Positions 32,100-63,787 are shown, counted from the stretch's first letter. The stretch: 64,000 bases of DNA from Megaleporinus macrocephalus (GCA_021613375.1 CM038717.1:35876327-35940326), one strand, 5' to 3'. The notes: a model not told the origin generated them from the letters alone. Translations and numbers: made by a program.

Positions 32100-33345
32100 A
32101 AACTGTACATACCATGAATCTCAAACACTGTTGTTCCTCCTTAATATACAAATCCTGCATTTACAGCAAAGGACAGTAAAACCAGCTGATTCCAAAACCT
32201 TAGACTGTTACATACAGCCTCTTATTAATTTTACACCCTTAACATTAACACCAGCTCATGTGCCCAGCAACATGAATGAAATGATGGATGATTTGAAGAA
32301 ATCCAAGGAATGAAGTGCCCACAGGCATAGTTGATGTTCATGTATAAACAGCCCTGCATTTGTCTTTTAAGGTTTTGTTCCATCTTAAATGCTGCAGCTT
32401 GTACAAATGCAGAATGTAACTGCGGCACCATTTAAGGTAGAATGAGAAATTTGCAAAACATGCTGGTAAATAGGAAGTCAACACACTCGCCCAAATCTTT
32501 AACAGGATCCTGAACAACTTTAATCCTCAACTTTTATGGTTAAAGCAGATCATCTTTAACTGAAAGTTTCACAGTGAGATCTTTAATTTACTTGGTGTTG
32601 ATGCTGCGATGTAAAGCAAGTAGGTGGCAATGTTAGAAACTAGCAAGCTGGAAGTAACCACGCTTATTTCCATGAAGGGTTTTGTCTATTTCAACATGTT
32701 TTTTCTGTGTGTACATCATGGCGGCTCACTGTCTACCAGCCAATCAGAGCAGAGCTCAGCATATTATTCATGACCTCACCAAAAAAGGAAAAAATGGCTT
32801 ATTTCATTCTAGGACCAAATCATAGGTCATGTAATGCTACATCTAATCACAAACCTTGTGGACATCAGAGAGCAACTTGTAATGCGGAATATATGCATTA
32901 GCATTTAAAGGGATTATGTTTGCTAAGCCTGAAATGTAAAAGGGATTACAACTTTAATTCAAAGTTGTTAGTTTCTCAAACACTTGAACAATTTCGAGCA
33001 GCTTCGCTCAGCATTAACACTGAAGAGACTGAAGAGATGATTGAGGAGACTGGAAAACCTTCAATGGCCAAAAAAAAAAAAAAAAATTTGAAACAAAGCA
33101 CAAAAGCGTGTCTACAGTATAATACCCAATCTGTTAAACTTAAACATAAATAGAAATTTAAGTCTCGTGCACTAAAAATGTGGTCTCTGTCTTGATTTAT
33201 GTTCACCTAGAAAATTAACCAAACATGGAATTTGACCAGAGGTATTCATGTAATTTGACTGGAAAAAGCACGTCTACCAACATACAACATGGTGGGTATA
33301 GAAGGTTATGCCATATCTTACACTTGTGAAGTTGAAACACTCAAT
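32100..33345. repeat. R1 repeat mosaic, copy 1
   Basis: Blocks in order include CCTCCTTAATATACAAATCC, AATAAACAGCCCTG (related), AAAGTTGTTAGTTTCTCAAA, CTAGAAAAT.AACCAAACATGG and CCAACATACAACATGGTGG. All recur at 34.5-36.5 kb. No coding capacity recognised. Confidence 0.6.
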
Positions 33346-34261
33346 CTGAAGCTTACAGCTTCCCCCATTATAGCACAAAGCCATGGACATGTGGAAAGTG
33401 TGGCTATGCAGACTAATTTCCCATAAACCCCTGATTTAAAACAAAGCTTTAAAACTTTATCTGCAGCATAGCAAGCTATGCATGCTGTGTAGTCTACCTG
33501 TCCACACATGACACGAGTGGATGGAGCTGACACACAACCAGGGCAGGAATGCGTTTGGAAATTTAAGGATCATTTCACATTCATAGAGGACAAAGGCTGC
33601 TATGTTATTGTGCAGTGCCAGGAGGAAAATGTTCTTCACGTCCAGTGACTCCAATATTAACTTGAAGAAACACCTTGGGGCATATATTGTTGACCCTTCC
33701 ACCCTCATGGTGTAATCAGCAAGATGATTCATTTATTTTCCAAAACAGTTGTCATGTTTAGTGTTGCTATCATTACCATTCATATTTCAACCATGTCTCC
33801 TCATTTATGACACTGGTTCAGTTCACTTTAGGTAGCAGTATTGTGTGAATGGTACATCCATTTACACTATTACATGCAATAATAATATCATTGTGACCCT
33901 CTAATGCTCATAACTGAGAACACTGTGTAAGGTTAACAGATTGCGATGAAAATTCCAAATCTTACTGATCAAAAAGATAATTATAGTTATTTTATGTCAA
34001 AAAAGTACTATATACACACAGTATTTACAGTATTTTGCAATGTCATAAGTTTTCCACAGTGTGGTTTGTGCTCTGATAGGAAAAATGATAGGAGCTTATT
34101 TGTTAATGGGTGTGTTTTTTGTTTTTGTTTTAAAACAAGGCACAAAGGCATCTGTTAAACTCAAATGGAAATTGCCCTCAACTGCATCGCTGCACCATCC
34201 TTATGCACCATCTGAGCTGTTTCTAAAGCTTTTACCATTCAGACTCAGATTCTCTTAGTTC

Positions 34262-34515
34262 TACTTTGGTGTTTAGTTTATTAAACTGTAAATACTGTTT
34301 GACCAGAGGAGGATGGGTCTCCCCTTGTGAGTCTTGGTTCCTCCCAAGGTGTGTTCCTCCAGTTTTGAGGGAGTTTTTCCTTGCCACCGTCGCCTCTGGC
34401 TTGCTCACTGTGGGATACATGTTGTGACTTCATGTTTTCATGTATTTAGACTTCTGTAAAGCTGCTTTATGACAACGTAGTAAAAAGCCCTATATAAATA
34501 AACTTTACTTGACTT
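34262..34515 (+). repeat. Interspersed repeat with TTGAC tail (plus)
   Basis: Contains GAGGATGGGTCTCC, GAGTTTTTCCTTGCCACCG and TCTGTAAAGCTGCTTTATG, ending in ACTTGACTTGAC. This is a very common teleost repeat type. Its end matches 5225-5325 in the opposite direction. Confidence 0.7.
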
Positions 34516-34519
34516 GACT

Positions 34520-35425
34520 GGAGAATCTACCAACATACAACATGGTGGGTGTAACAGGTTATATCATATCTGAAGCTTATAGCATCCCCCATCTCTCTTT
34601 TCTTGGTCTTTTTAGGCTTTTTGTGGACCTTTCTACAGTGTGGTTTGTGCTCTGATGGAAAATAGCCATGAACCTTAAACATGTTGTTTTCCTCCTTAAT
34701 ATACAAATCCTGTATTTACAAAAAAGTACAGCCTAATCCAAAATCTTAGACTGTTGTGTAACAGCCACTCATTAATATTTACAACAGCTCCATGTTTTAG
34801 TTCAGAAATACAATAATAACATGAATGAAAATGATAGACTATATGGAAAAATCTACCATTCCACAAGCTGTAAAGACACTTTTCATACTTCTTCCAAGAA
34901 ATCAAGTGTCAACGGGCATAGTTGATGTTCAGGAATAAACAGCCCTGAATTTGTCTTTAAATGTTTTGTTCCACCTTAAATGCTGCAGTTTGTACACATG
35001 CTGGCAAATAGAAAGCCAACTTTAGCTCCCACATCTTTTAACAGGACCCTCTTGGACAGCTTTAATTCAAAGTTGTTAGTTTCTCAAAAACTTTGTTGAT
35101 GAGCTTCGCTCAGTTTTTAAAACTAAAAAGACTGAAGAGATGAGCAGTTCTTTATTAGCATCACAATCCCAACAGCAACCTGTAAGTAGCAGCCATGCTG
35201 TGAGTTTATCACTGTTTGCCAATTAAAGCAGATCTAATTTACTTGGTGTTTGATGTTAAGATGGAAAGCAGGTTAAGAAGTTAAAAGGTTATATCATATC
35301 AAACACTTGTTAAGTTAAAACGCTCACTCTGAAGCTTATACCATCCTCCACCCCTCTTTTCTCTTATTTTTGCAGTGTCATAACTTTTCCACAGTGTGGT
35401 TTGTGCTCTGATGGGAAATAGCTTT
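34520..35425. repeat. R1 repeat mosaic, copy 2 (tandem)
   Basis: Starts with the CCAACATACAACATGGTGG block at 34524, passes through GTGTGGTTTGTGCTCTGATG (34637), TAATATACAAATCCTG (34695) and AAGTTGTTAGTTTCTCAAAA (35069), then repeats the first blocks from 35285 to 35425. This gives a local period of about 760 bp. Confidence 0.6.
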
Positions 35426-36294
35426 AAAGAGCTTGTTTGTTAATGGGAGTGTGTTTTGTGTTTGAGGATTATAGCTAATGAGGTTACGCAGGTTTGAACC
35501 AAATGCCTAATTTAAACTGATGCAGCTGAAGTTTCTCAGAGATTGTTGATGATGTGCATTCCAGAAATTTCAGAAAAAGGCCGCAGCGTTCATGCTATGA
35601 AACTACAGGTGGTGGCTGAGCTGAGGTCTACAATACAAATGGAGCAATCACGCAGGGGCAGCCCACCAGCTGAAACCACAAACTTCTCCTCTACTGGCCT
35701 CAAACAACTTATGCTTCAGTCTTCATCTCAACCCTGATCCTCTACAGTGAGAGCACATAAAGCCACAGAGTCTCTCTGCAATCTGCCAACTGGACATCTT
35801 CCAATAGGCAAGCTCTCTATTTCTCCTCAGGAGTCCCAAACAGGGGATAAAACATCTCACTTAGCCTTGACTGATTAAAAGACCTTACCAACTGACAAAG
35901 ACACCCAAAGACCTTCTCACTCTCAGAACCAGGAACATAACGACATATGCCGACGTTCAGGCTTTGTATCCTTCATACTTTGCATTCACAGGTCCTGTTA
36001 AACAGGACAAGGTTGCAGGCCCACTGTCAGGGGTCGCAGTGATGAACACAGGAAGGTCTGTAATGTCTGTATTTTAAGGATGAACTTGATGTTGTGGGAA
36101 GATAAATCAGACAGATTTTTGATGTTTGATGATCTCCTGTAAATGTGGTTCTCTTGTTAATTTTCTCCTGATTTTGTGGCTCCTGTTTTGGCCTGTATGG
36201 ATACCCAGTCTGTTAGAGTTTGTACATAAACAGAAATAGTGCGTTAAAAAAATCATATTTAAGTGTGTTCTCTGTTGAGGATGTGTTGACTTAT

Positions 36295-36465
36295 TTTCAC
36301 CTAGAAAATTTACCAAACATGGAATTTGACCAGGGGTAGTCATGTAATTTGACTGGAAAAGGCACATCTACCAACATACAAATGGTGGATGTAGAAGGTC
36401 ATATCATATCTTATACTTGTGAGTTGGAAACCCTCAATCTCAAGCTTATGATATAAGTTTTTCAA
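36295..36465. repeat. R1 repeat mosaic, copy 3 (partial)
   Basis: Matches 33205-33355: ACCAAACATGGAATTTGACC, GTAATTTGACTGGAAAA and ACACCCTCAATCT-like sequence. Confidence 0.6.
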
Positions 36466-36474
36466 GGTTTGGCA

Positions 36475-36770
36475 AATGTAGTCAAACTGGTGCTAAAACA
36501 GCACCAAAGACCCCCAAAGGTAAGTTCAGAGTTACCACAGAAGATTAATATTTCATTACTGGTGGCTGTAATATAATATATTGCAGTATTTACATATCAG
36601 TTACATCATGATCTCTGAGCTAGTCTTCACCACGACTCTCTACTTTCAGTATTTTATAACAGAATTTAGTGAGATTTCCTAATGAACAACTCCATCCATT
36701 AAGCACTGATTTTAAATACTGAGATATTCATGTTTATCAGTTTGGTGAACTTAACCGTTGACCCAATGGC
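36475..36770. repeat. R2 duplicated block, copy 1
   Basis: From CAAACTGGTGCTAAAACAGC to GACCCAATGGCC. It shares nearly the whole length with 37955-38225. Confidence 0.7.
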
Positions 36771-36832
36771 CCTACATGTAGTCAATCTAAGGGGACTCCA
36801 GAGGAGTAACCTTCCTAGAAGCATAACACTAA

Positions 36833-36910
36833 AAACAGGCAGTGAGCACAGAGGTCGTGGTGGCCTGACAAGGCTCTATGGCAGAGCTTGGCTCTCAATA
36901 GAAGAGTTGT
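36833..36910. repeat. Duplicated 75-bp block, copy 1
   Basis: Contains CAGAGGTCGTGGTGGCCTGA and GGCAGAGCTTGGCTCTCAAT, repeated at 37548-37622 with few changes. Confidence 0.7.
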
Positions 36911-37547
36911 GTTTGGGTATGTTTGTTTATTATTTATTTAGGCTTTTGTTTTGGTAATAATGAGCACTATGAGCACTATTCTTGTTTTTTTGTATAATGC
37001 ATGGAAAGTAAATATGCAAATAATATTAAATTAATAATATTGTAGCATTGTGCTACTGCCTAATGAGAAGCTGGGAAGGTGTGGGAGGGACTCTTGGGAA
37101 GCTCTGCTTCCTCGTAAGAAAGACATTTATTACGTAAACAGTTATTACCATTATGTAAAAAAGCTGTATATGTGCAGATTGGACTATGTTGTGCTGACTC
37201 TTGTGTTATGTTGTGCTGAGCTGTTTAGTGGGGCAGTGGTGCATTGGTAGGGCTTACCATCAGGCAAAGTTGTGTGGCTACTGGTGAGCTGCTTACGAGA
37301 GCGGCTGTTCAGCAATGCTGGGCAACAGTCTCTACTGCTTCAAAAGGAGAACTCTCGTCTCAAGCACTGTGTTTCCCATGTCTTCCTCATCTACACTGAT
37401 GCCACACTGGTGTCAGAAGTGGGACCACCAACTAGAGGACTGCAGGGAAATGGTGAGCTCACCAGCAAACTGATGGAGAGGACTCAACCCAGCCAAGGAC
37501 GGTGAGATAGGAGCATTACAATAAAAAGGAAATAGAATAAAAAGGTG

Positions 37548-37622
37548 AGGACAGAGGTCGTGGTGGCCTGACAAGGCTCAATGGCAGAGCTTGGCTCTCA
37601 ATACAAGAGCTGCTGTCTCAAG
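37548..37622. repeat. Duplicated 75-bp block, copy 2
   Basis: Near-identical to 36833-36910. An AAT trinucleotide run follows at 37673-37702. Confidence 0.7.
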
Positions 37623-37954
37623 GACTATGTTTCCTGCATGTGTTTACTCTATGCTGATAAACTACTACTACTATTAATAATAATAATAATAATAATAATA
37701 ATTCACACGTACACAACCATAATTAAATCACTTGAGTCTGTATCTCACCAGCCACGTCTTTATTCTTAGTGAACAAACACAGAATTAGAAGTTCAAACCT
37801 GACACAACTGTTCTAGATCTCCTCAATACCACACACACAGTACACAATACAATACACAATACTACATTCTCAGATTGGGAATAATTACTGTCTAAAAAAA
37901 TGTCAAATTGCTTAATACACAGTCGACAGCTTATTTACAGCGAGTATAACAAAA

Positions 37955-38225
37955 ACCCAAACTGGTGCTAAAACAGCACCAAAGACGCCCAAATTGAACT
38001 ACAGAAGATTAATATTTCATTACTGGTGGCTGTGATAGAATATATTACAGTATTTACATAGCAATTACATCATGATCTCTGAACTAGTCCACCAAAATTT
38101 AGTGAGATTTCCTAATGAAACTCTTCATCCACCTAATAAACCACTGAGATTAAATACTGAGATGTTCATGTTTATCAGTTTGGTGAACTTGACCGTTGAC
38201 CCGATGGCTAAATCTGTGCTCACAG
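37955..38225. repeat. R2 duplicated block, copy 2
   Basis: Same order of sequence as 36475-36770, including ATTAATATTTCATTACTGG and GTGAACTTGACCGTTGACCC. A third, shorter piece lies at 38570-38640. Confidence 0.7.
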
Positions 38226-38274
38226 AAGTGGTCCAGATAAGAACGATAAATACGTTACATTATTTTGTCCTTTA

Positions 38275-38930
38275 AAATGAGTGAATGTTGATTCTATTCT
38301 GTTTATTATTATGTTGACATCATTAAATATAACCTCATGCTAAAGACATCATTAGAAATGCTAAACTTATTCTTTAAAAAGAAATTAATTCTATGAGCTT
38401 TGTTTGCATGAAAACCATGTGCGAAACAGACAATCAGCTACAATAACTGAGTCTGCATCTCAGTATTTTCTGGAGTTTAAATCTATAACTAGCAGTTCTA
38501 CTGTAGGTTGTATCAGAAGAATCAACTGACTGTACAAAACAGTATTAATTAAATAATCAATCACTTATAATTAAATACTAAAATGTTCATGTTTACCATT
38601 TTGTGAACTTGACCATTGACCCGATGGCTAAATTTCACGTAAGATGTTGGGAAAACTCTACATTACAGTGAGTAAATGTTGATTCTATGCTGTTTATTTT
38701 TTATGCCAATGTCATTAAATGTTAGAAAATACATCCTCATGCTACAGACATAATTAAAATTGTTTTTTTTCTTTATAAAGAAATAAATTCTGTGAGTTGT
38801 GTTGGCATGAAAACCTTGTGTGAAACAGACATTCAGCTGCAATTACAAAATCCGCATCTCAGTTTTTTCTAGAATTTAAATCTATAACCGGCTGTTCTAT
38901 TGTAGAATTTCTGTGACGTTGTGTCACAGA
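38275..38930. repeat. Tandem duplication with about 380-bp period
   Basis: GTTGATTCTAT (38288 and 38668), CCTCATGCTA, GCATGAAAACC and TTTAAATCTATAAC occur twice in the same order. The second copy is diverged. Confidence 0.7.
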
Positions 38931-39620
38931 ATAGTGATAGAAAATAGTGTAAAAGTCAGAAGCCAGCCTTCATTAATTTGATTTCCAAACATCCATTAAG
39001 TGCAAGCTCTTCATTTTGTCAGGAGATATTTATAAGATACTCCTCTTGCTTAACGAAGAAGAAAAAGCTCAATTAAATGCTTAAATGCTACAGAGAAAAT
39101 GGGTCTTTTAATAACCACCCACAACTCAGAACTGACCCTATCAGATCGTCTTTAAGAGAGAGAACACCAAGCTCCACTCTGGCTTCAGATCTTAAAAACA
39201 AAAAACATTCACAGATGCTTCTGTCCATCCTTCCACTGTGAGAAGACACCTCAGCGCTCCTCAGTGAGAAAAGCAGATACAGACACATCTAACAAAGAAG
39301 CTGCTGCTGTTCTCAGAACAGTGGACTAACCACTCCAGAGTCCAGACCCTCAACATCACTGAATGAGTTTGAGGTTTTTTGGATGGTGAGAAGCAGAAAA
39401 TGCTGAACGAGCTTCTAAGACTGAACTCTGAAAGTTGTGTCTCTCTGAGAAACTGAAAATGGGGCTCCTAAAAAAAATGGAAGCTCTAGTGAAGGTAAAG
39501 AGCAAAAACGCTAAACACTCAACCACCTGATATTATAATGAGTTCATGGCGCCTGTCATTTTCTGTCTTCTGCTTCTTCCTGACACTGAAAAGTGATTAA
39601 ATTGTGCTAACAGCTATAGT
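38931..39620. other. Intergenic, repeat-like
   Basis: CAGAGTCCAGACCCTCAACA and TTTTTTGGATGGTGAGAAGC around 39340-39400 resemble fragments seen in Tc1-like repeats. No coding frame remains and I cannot define ends. Confidence 0.35.
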
Positions 39621-39624
39621 GATG

Positions 39625-39980
39625 TCATGCTCTGTTTTCTCCTGTCTGGATGTGCTTTTGTTTACACTCTTGTCATGTTCCATATGCTTCTGTTTGTTTT
39701 GGTTGTGTGCTCCTCATTCTTTGCCTTCTTGTTACGCCCCTCACCTGCTCTGAGTTTGTGTTTCCTCCTGTTTACAGGTGTTCCCTCTTTCCTGTGTCTG
39801 TTTTATACCCCCTGTTTGCTCCCTGTCCTCGTCGAGCATTGTGTTTTGTGGTTTCCAGCATGCGGTGTGATTTGTAGACTAGTTGTTTGTTGTTAACCTT
39901 TTACTTAGTCCTGCTATTACATTGTTAGTTGTTATTCAGTTAGTTTGTTTATCTGGTTTTTGTCACTCTATTATAAGACA
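39625..39980 (+). mobile_element. LTR-like fragment
   Basis: Pyrimidine-rich block related to 20697-21040 (TCATGTTCCA, GCTTCTGTTTGTTTT, AGGTGTTCC). The ends are not defined. Confidence 0.4.
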
Positions 39981-41132
39981 TGAAGAGGGTCTCTGACTTT
40001 TACACTACACTGTACAGACTGTTTTACTACACAATCATGTTTGATTGTGAGAGACAGCTGATTGTGAGAGAGACATTTATCAACATAAAAATATATATAA
40101 AACATACACATATTCACACATACACACACACACACACAGATTTAGCATTAACATGCTGAACTTTAGATCATTTTGGCCAGTCAGGAATATGAAAGGATGA
40201 AGCAGCAGAGGTGTACACATCAACCTGAAGGTGGGAACTGTAACGCATTTGGAGTTATACTACTACTACTACTAATAATAATAATAATAAAATAATAATA
40301 ATAATGGTTTGGTTTTAAAGATATATGGTACTTTTTGAATACAAACGTCTTGTAAATCCATATCTCGGTGTACTGTTATTGTGTGTGTTCTACTAATGTA
40401 CAAATAGTTCCACATTATGTGAAGTGTTAATAACTCTAGAAAGCTTTGGGAAAGAAGTCTAAGCTCTAGGCATCAAGGCTTAATAATTTCTATGAATATA
40501 ATAAACCATGGCTGTAATTTTCAGTTCATTTTAATGAACCAAATCACTATGATTGTTGTAACTCTGCAGGTATTGCAGTATTCAATTGTTAAAATTCAGT
40601 AAAATTAAATGATTAAAACCTTGAAATGCCCGGTGAAAATTTTTCTGTGGTATCTAGGTAAACACAGCCATGCATAACCTTTCACTGGTCAGTACTAAAA
40701 TCTGTCACATTAACTACTAGCATCATTAGAAAGGGACAGAGGAATCAACCAATCACACTTTGATTTACAATGAGTGGAAGCAATTGAGTCAATAACAATG
40801 TCACTCTAGTTCTTCTGGAAGTTCTAGATATGTCACTGACTGAGTTGTAGTCTAAGCAGGTTCTGGGTAATTGTTGGGAATGGAAAACGGCGGCAGCTCT
40901 ATTCCTGGACTCTTTACTAAAAGAGTCATCATAAAACATTGTTATACATACAATCTCAGATATGTGTTAGTGTCTGTTACAAGATTCAGATTAAACATAT
41001 GGAGCAACTTTTATGAGCATCAAACATCTGTGTTTAATCTATAGTGACCAAGAGTGCTCATTAGGCTTCAGCTTAACGCTGATGTAGTTCTACAGTCCCA
41101 TAGGAGCACTTGAAGAAACTAACATTATCATA
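39981..41132. other. Region downstream of olfml2a
   Basis: CA-run at 40118-40140 and a TAC/AAT repeat at 40258-40302. No gene supported. Confidence 0.5.
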
Positions 41133-41138
41133 TTTATT
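41133..41138 (-). terminator. Candidate polyadenylation signal of olfml2a
   Basis: AATAAA on the minus strand, about 340 nt after the stop codon. It is the first canonical signal I see downstream. A UTR end near 41110-41120 would follow. Confidence 0.4.
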
Positions 41139-41140
41139 TC

Positions 41141-41292
41141 CCATCCTGTGATGGACTGGCAGCATGTCCAGTGTGTTTCCCGCCTTCCCCCCAATGAGCA
41201 CTGGGATAGGCTCCAGCACAACCCCACTCCACACCCACCCAAAACACAAGACCCAGTAGAATAAGCGGTTTAGAAGATGAATGAATGAATTA
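41141..41292 (+). repeat. L2-like LINE 3' fragment in the olfml2a 3' UTR
   Basis: Reads CCTGTGATGGACTGGCAGC, CTGGGATAGGCTCCAGCAC and AATAAGCGGTTTAGAAGATG, followed by GAATGAATGAAT. This is the classic L2-type LINE 3' end with a short tandem tail. It is antisense to olfml2a and lies between the stop codon and the candidate poly(A) signal. Confidence 0.75.
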
Positions 41293-41477
41293 CTATTCTT
41301 TTCTCTGGACCTTAATGGCCCAAACTGAAGGCCATTATCTCTAAACACTGCTGAGCTGTGCCAAAAACCCTGAACTGAGTCACTGGAGAGTTCATGATTC
41401 AGTGATTCGTTAATTACAGAAACATATTTAGCATATTTACACCCCACTACTACTCTCTACTGGCTGACCTGATAAGG

Positions 41478-60551
<19,074 letters not shown>

Positions 60552-60664
60552 GGTCACTCCAGGTCAACAGAAGAGCAGTCGGATGAACAGTCCGGTCACT
60601 TCAGAGATCCTACGGGGCCATCGCTTTAGCAGACACGCTGCACATACGGGTTACAAACCTTCCA

Positions 60665-60806
60665 GCGCGTGCCCTCTCTCTCTCACACTCACTCTCTTAT
60701 CTCCCTTTCTCTCTCTCTGTAGTCCTGCTCTCCTTTATCTCTCTCCACTGTCCCGCTCTCTCTCTCTCTCTCTAGTCCTGCTCTCCTTTATCTCTCTCCA
60801 CTGTCC

Positions 60807-60845
<39 letters not shown>

Positions 60846-61352
60846 GTCCTGCTCTCCTTTATCTCTCTCCACTGTCCCGCTCTCTCTCTCTCTCTCTCTC
60901 TCTCTCTAGTCCTGCTCTCCTTTATCTCTCTCCACTGTCCCGCTCTCTTTCTCTCTCTCTCTCTCTCTCTAGTCCTGCTCTCCTTTATCTCTCTCCACTG
61001 TCCCGCGCTCTCTCTCTCTCTCTCCGCTCGCTTCTATCTCTGTCTATTGCCCCCACCTCTCTCTCTCTCTGTCACATCTCTCTCTCTCTCTCTGTCACAT
61101 CTCTCTCTCTCTCTCTCTCTGTCTCCGCTCGCTTCTATCTCTGTCTATTGCCCCCACCTGTCTATCTCTTTTACCCCCCCCTCTCTCTCCGCTCGCTTCT
61201 ATCTCTGTCTATTGCCCCCACCTGTCTTTCTCTTTTACACCCCCCCTCTCACTCCGCTCGCTTCTGTCTCTGTCTATTGCACCCACCTGTCTCTCTCTTT
61301 AACCCCCCCTCTCTCTCTCCGCTCGCTTCTATCTCTGTCTATGCCCCCCCCC

Positions 61353-61400
<48 letters not shown>
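60665..61400. repeat. Pyrimidine-rich compound repeat upstream of olfml2a
   Basis: Two tandem families of CT-runs: CTCTAGTCCTGCTCTCCTTT followed by ATCTCTCTCCACTGTCCCGC (five copies, 60720-61010), and CGCTCGCTTCTATCTCTGTC followed by TATTGCCCCCACC (five copies, 61020-61345). The purine-rich strand is the olfml2a coding strand. It begins about 110 bp upstream of the ATG, so it overlaps the likely promoter or 5' UTR. Confidence 0.9.
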
Positions 61401-61402
<2 letters not shown>

Positions 61403-61899
61403 GAGTCAGGTGTAAGAAAAGTAAATGTTAGCTGGTATCAGCAGGGAGCTCAGGGTTTGATCAGGTCGTATAATCCGTATACCAAGACACCAGATAATCA
61501 GAGATATTATATTTGGGACGAATTGTGAGATTTTGACCCTTGCTGTGTCCTTTATCGCTGCACGAGCACTGTAAAGAAAAGAGTCTCCTCTCATTAGAAG
61601 GCTGTAATAGCCATAATCACCACAGGAGGGCAGCCGCGAGCTGTAGAAATCCCACACAACCTTATTACATGAAATGACCTTAAACCTTATTATTAGGATC
61701 ATTTTGAGCAGATTCTGGTCTTAAACTATTCTTAAACTCTGGTTACAGGGTGTTGTGAGGCAGAATAATCTATTATTTTTCAGATGTTCTACTATTTTAC
61801 TATCAACATTACAAATAAACCTCAGAAGACACATGCAGGTTCACTGCTGGTTTTAAATGTAATTGTAACGATGTACAATAGTTATATTAAGTGAATGTT
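61401..61899. other. Upstream of olfml2a, nothing recognised
   Basis: CACAGGAGGGCAGCCGCGAG at 61620 recurs in related form at 63560 (CACAGGAGGGCAGCAGTGAG). No gene supported. Confidence 0.4.
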
Positions 61900-62546
61900 A
61901 TCCCGCTAAATGGGTTTGGCGCCACCCTCAAACGGTTCCTGCAATTCCTCTCTGAACCGCGAGGTGGAAATACATACCCTTTCATTTTTCACAGACTGAC
62001 TAAAGCAGCGGCCTCGCGAGAACAGTTTACGGCGCTGACAGAAAACATATTGTCCGTCTGGCAGTGTTTACCGTATGTGACAGACTCATCCAAGACTATT
62101 TAAAAATTTGTAAAATCAACGTGTCTGGTGGGGGAACCAAGACATTTAACACTACTAATCTGATAAGACACTGTACGCGGCTAAATACAGTGAGTATCAG
62201 CAAACAGAAGAGCTAGCACAAAACAAATAACCCAGAACACCGTTCAGAGGGTCACTACAAGGGTCTAAATTGAATGATTGCAGTATTGGGGATATTTGTT
62301 TGATTTACTTTGTTTATTTACTGCTAATTTTGTTAAACATATTATTTTTTATTATTATGTTTCTTATGAGTTTGTTAAAAATGGTAATAAACCAGTTTAG
62401 ACCATGTTTCAAGACTTGTTTGCTAATAACTACATGTAGCCCTGCCGTGGCATATAGCCCTGCCCTCGATCGGTATCGGCCATTGGCCGATCATGCTGAA
62501 AGGTGATCGGAATCGGCCTCAAAAACGCTGATCGGTCCATCTCTTA
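61900..62546. mobile_element. hAT-like element, second copy (left end lost)
   Basis: Homologous to 55140-55840. Right end reads GATCGGTCCATCTCTTA, the inverse of a TAAGAGATGGACCGATC terminal repeat. No left terminal repeat is visible. Confidence 0.65.
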
Positions 62547-63787
62547 TATATATGTCGTGGTGAGTAGAGCTCCATGAGCGCTCAGTGAAACTGCAAATAA
62601 CTCAAGTAAAGTGATGAAATATAAATATATATACATATATTATATATATATATTCAGACATCAGAGACCATAATACCCGGCTGGGTTCTCTGGAAACTCA
62701 ATATTTAAGGAGTTATAAATTCTGAGATAACTTCGAGCTATGCTAATGTTGCTAATATCTCTGTAGCTGCATGCCAACCGAAGAACAGACCAAGCATTTA
62801 CACTGTGGTGTCATATTCATTGCAGGTACGTTGTCCTTGTTATTGTGAATATTTTGTATTTATTGTATTTGAAACTCAGTGTTAATAAGCATAGCAATGC
62901 AGCTAGCAATCTTTCACCTAAGTGCCATATTTTGGGTTCACTACCAGGGGGCAGAAATTTGCATTTTAGCATATTGGTTTATTTTCTACTCTCTTGTAAA
63001 AGGATGATGGCTGTAAAATTTCATTATTTCTAGTGCAGCAACATTATTTCTCTAGTGAATTGAAATTGTAGAAATTTGTAATGCTGACATTTAACATTGT
63101 ATTCAAAAACAATGTGTTCTTTTATCACTGGACGATCACATTTCATAATTGGTAATTCAGTAATTGTGTTAGCTCTTCTAATATATATGTATACATCATG
63201 TCATTGGTTTATATTAAAAATGCTATGCATTTAGACCAACGTATTGACCAGCAGTAGAATGTCTCTGCACGCTGCCGTGCTGCATGCCGACCAAAGAACA
63301 GACAGAGCATTTACACTGTGATGCCATATTCATTGCAGGTGTGCAATAAATCAACGTCATCCAAACCCGGGAAACACCATACAAGTAGAGGAACCACATA
63401 ATAACTATTTTTGGGTTGGAGACTGGAGACCCCTGGATATCACCACCACCACTGTAAACAACATCTGAGCCTCTACAATCAACCATTTCACACCAAACCC
63501 CCTCTGCAACACTAAGGAAATAATGTTTATTTGATGAAAATGTAAAAATCATATAATCCCCACAGGAGGGCAGCAGTGAGCTGTAGATCAGGATGGAAGC
63601 TGAGAAAGAGATTTTTTCTCATTTAGGAAAGATTTTGTTCTCTTTTCTGTATGTGGTGTTGCGTCCACTGTCGGTGTGATGAGAAGAATGATGCTCTGTA
63701 AAGTAAGGTTCAGCACTCTGTGCCTGACAGAGAGTTTCTTATTCTTTCTAAGTTTCTAAAGCAGCTCATTTCATAATACAGTACACA

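Noticed and set aside
61047..61528. Ser/Leu/Pro-rich frames upstream of olfml2a
   Set aside because: Translation of CT-runs in every frame; not genes.
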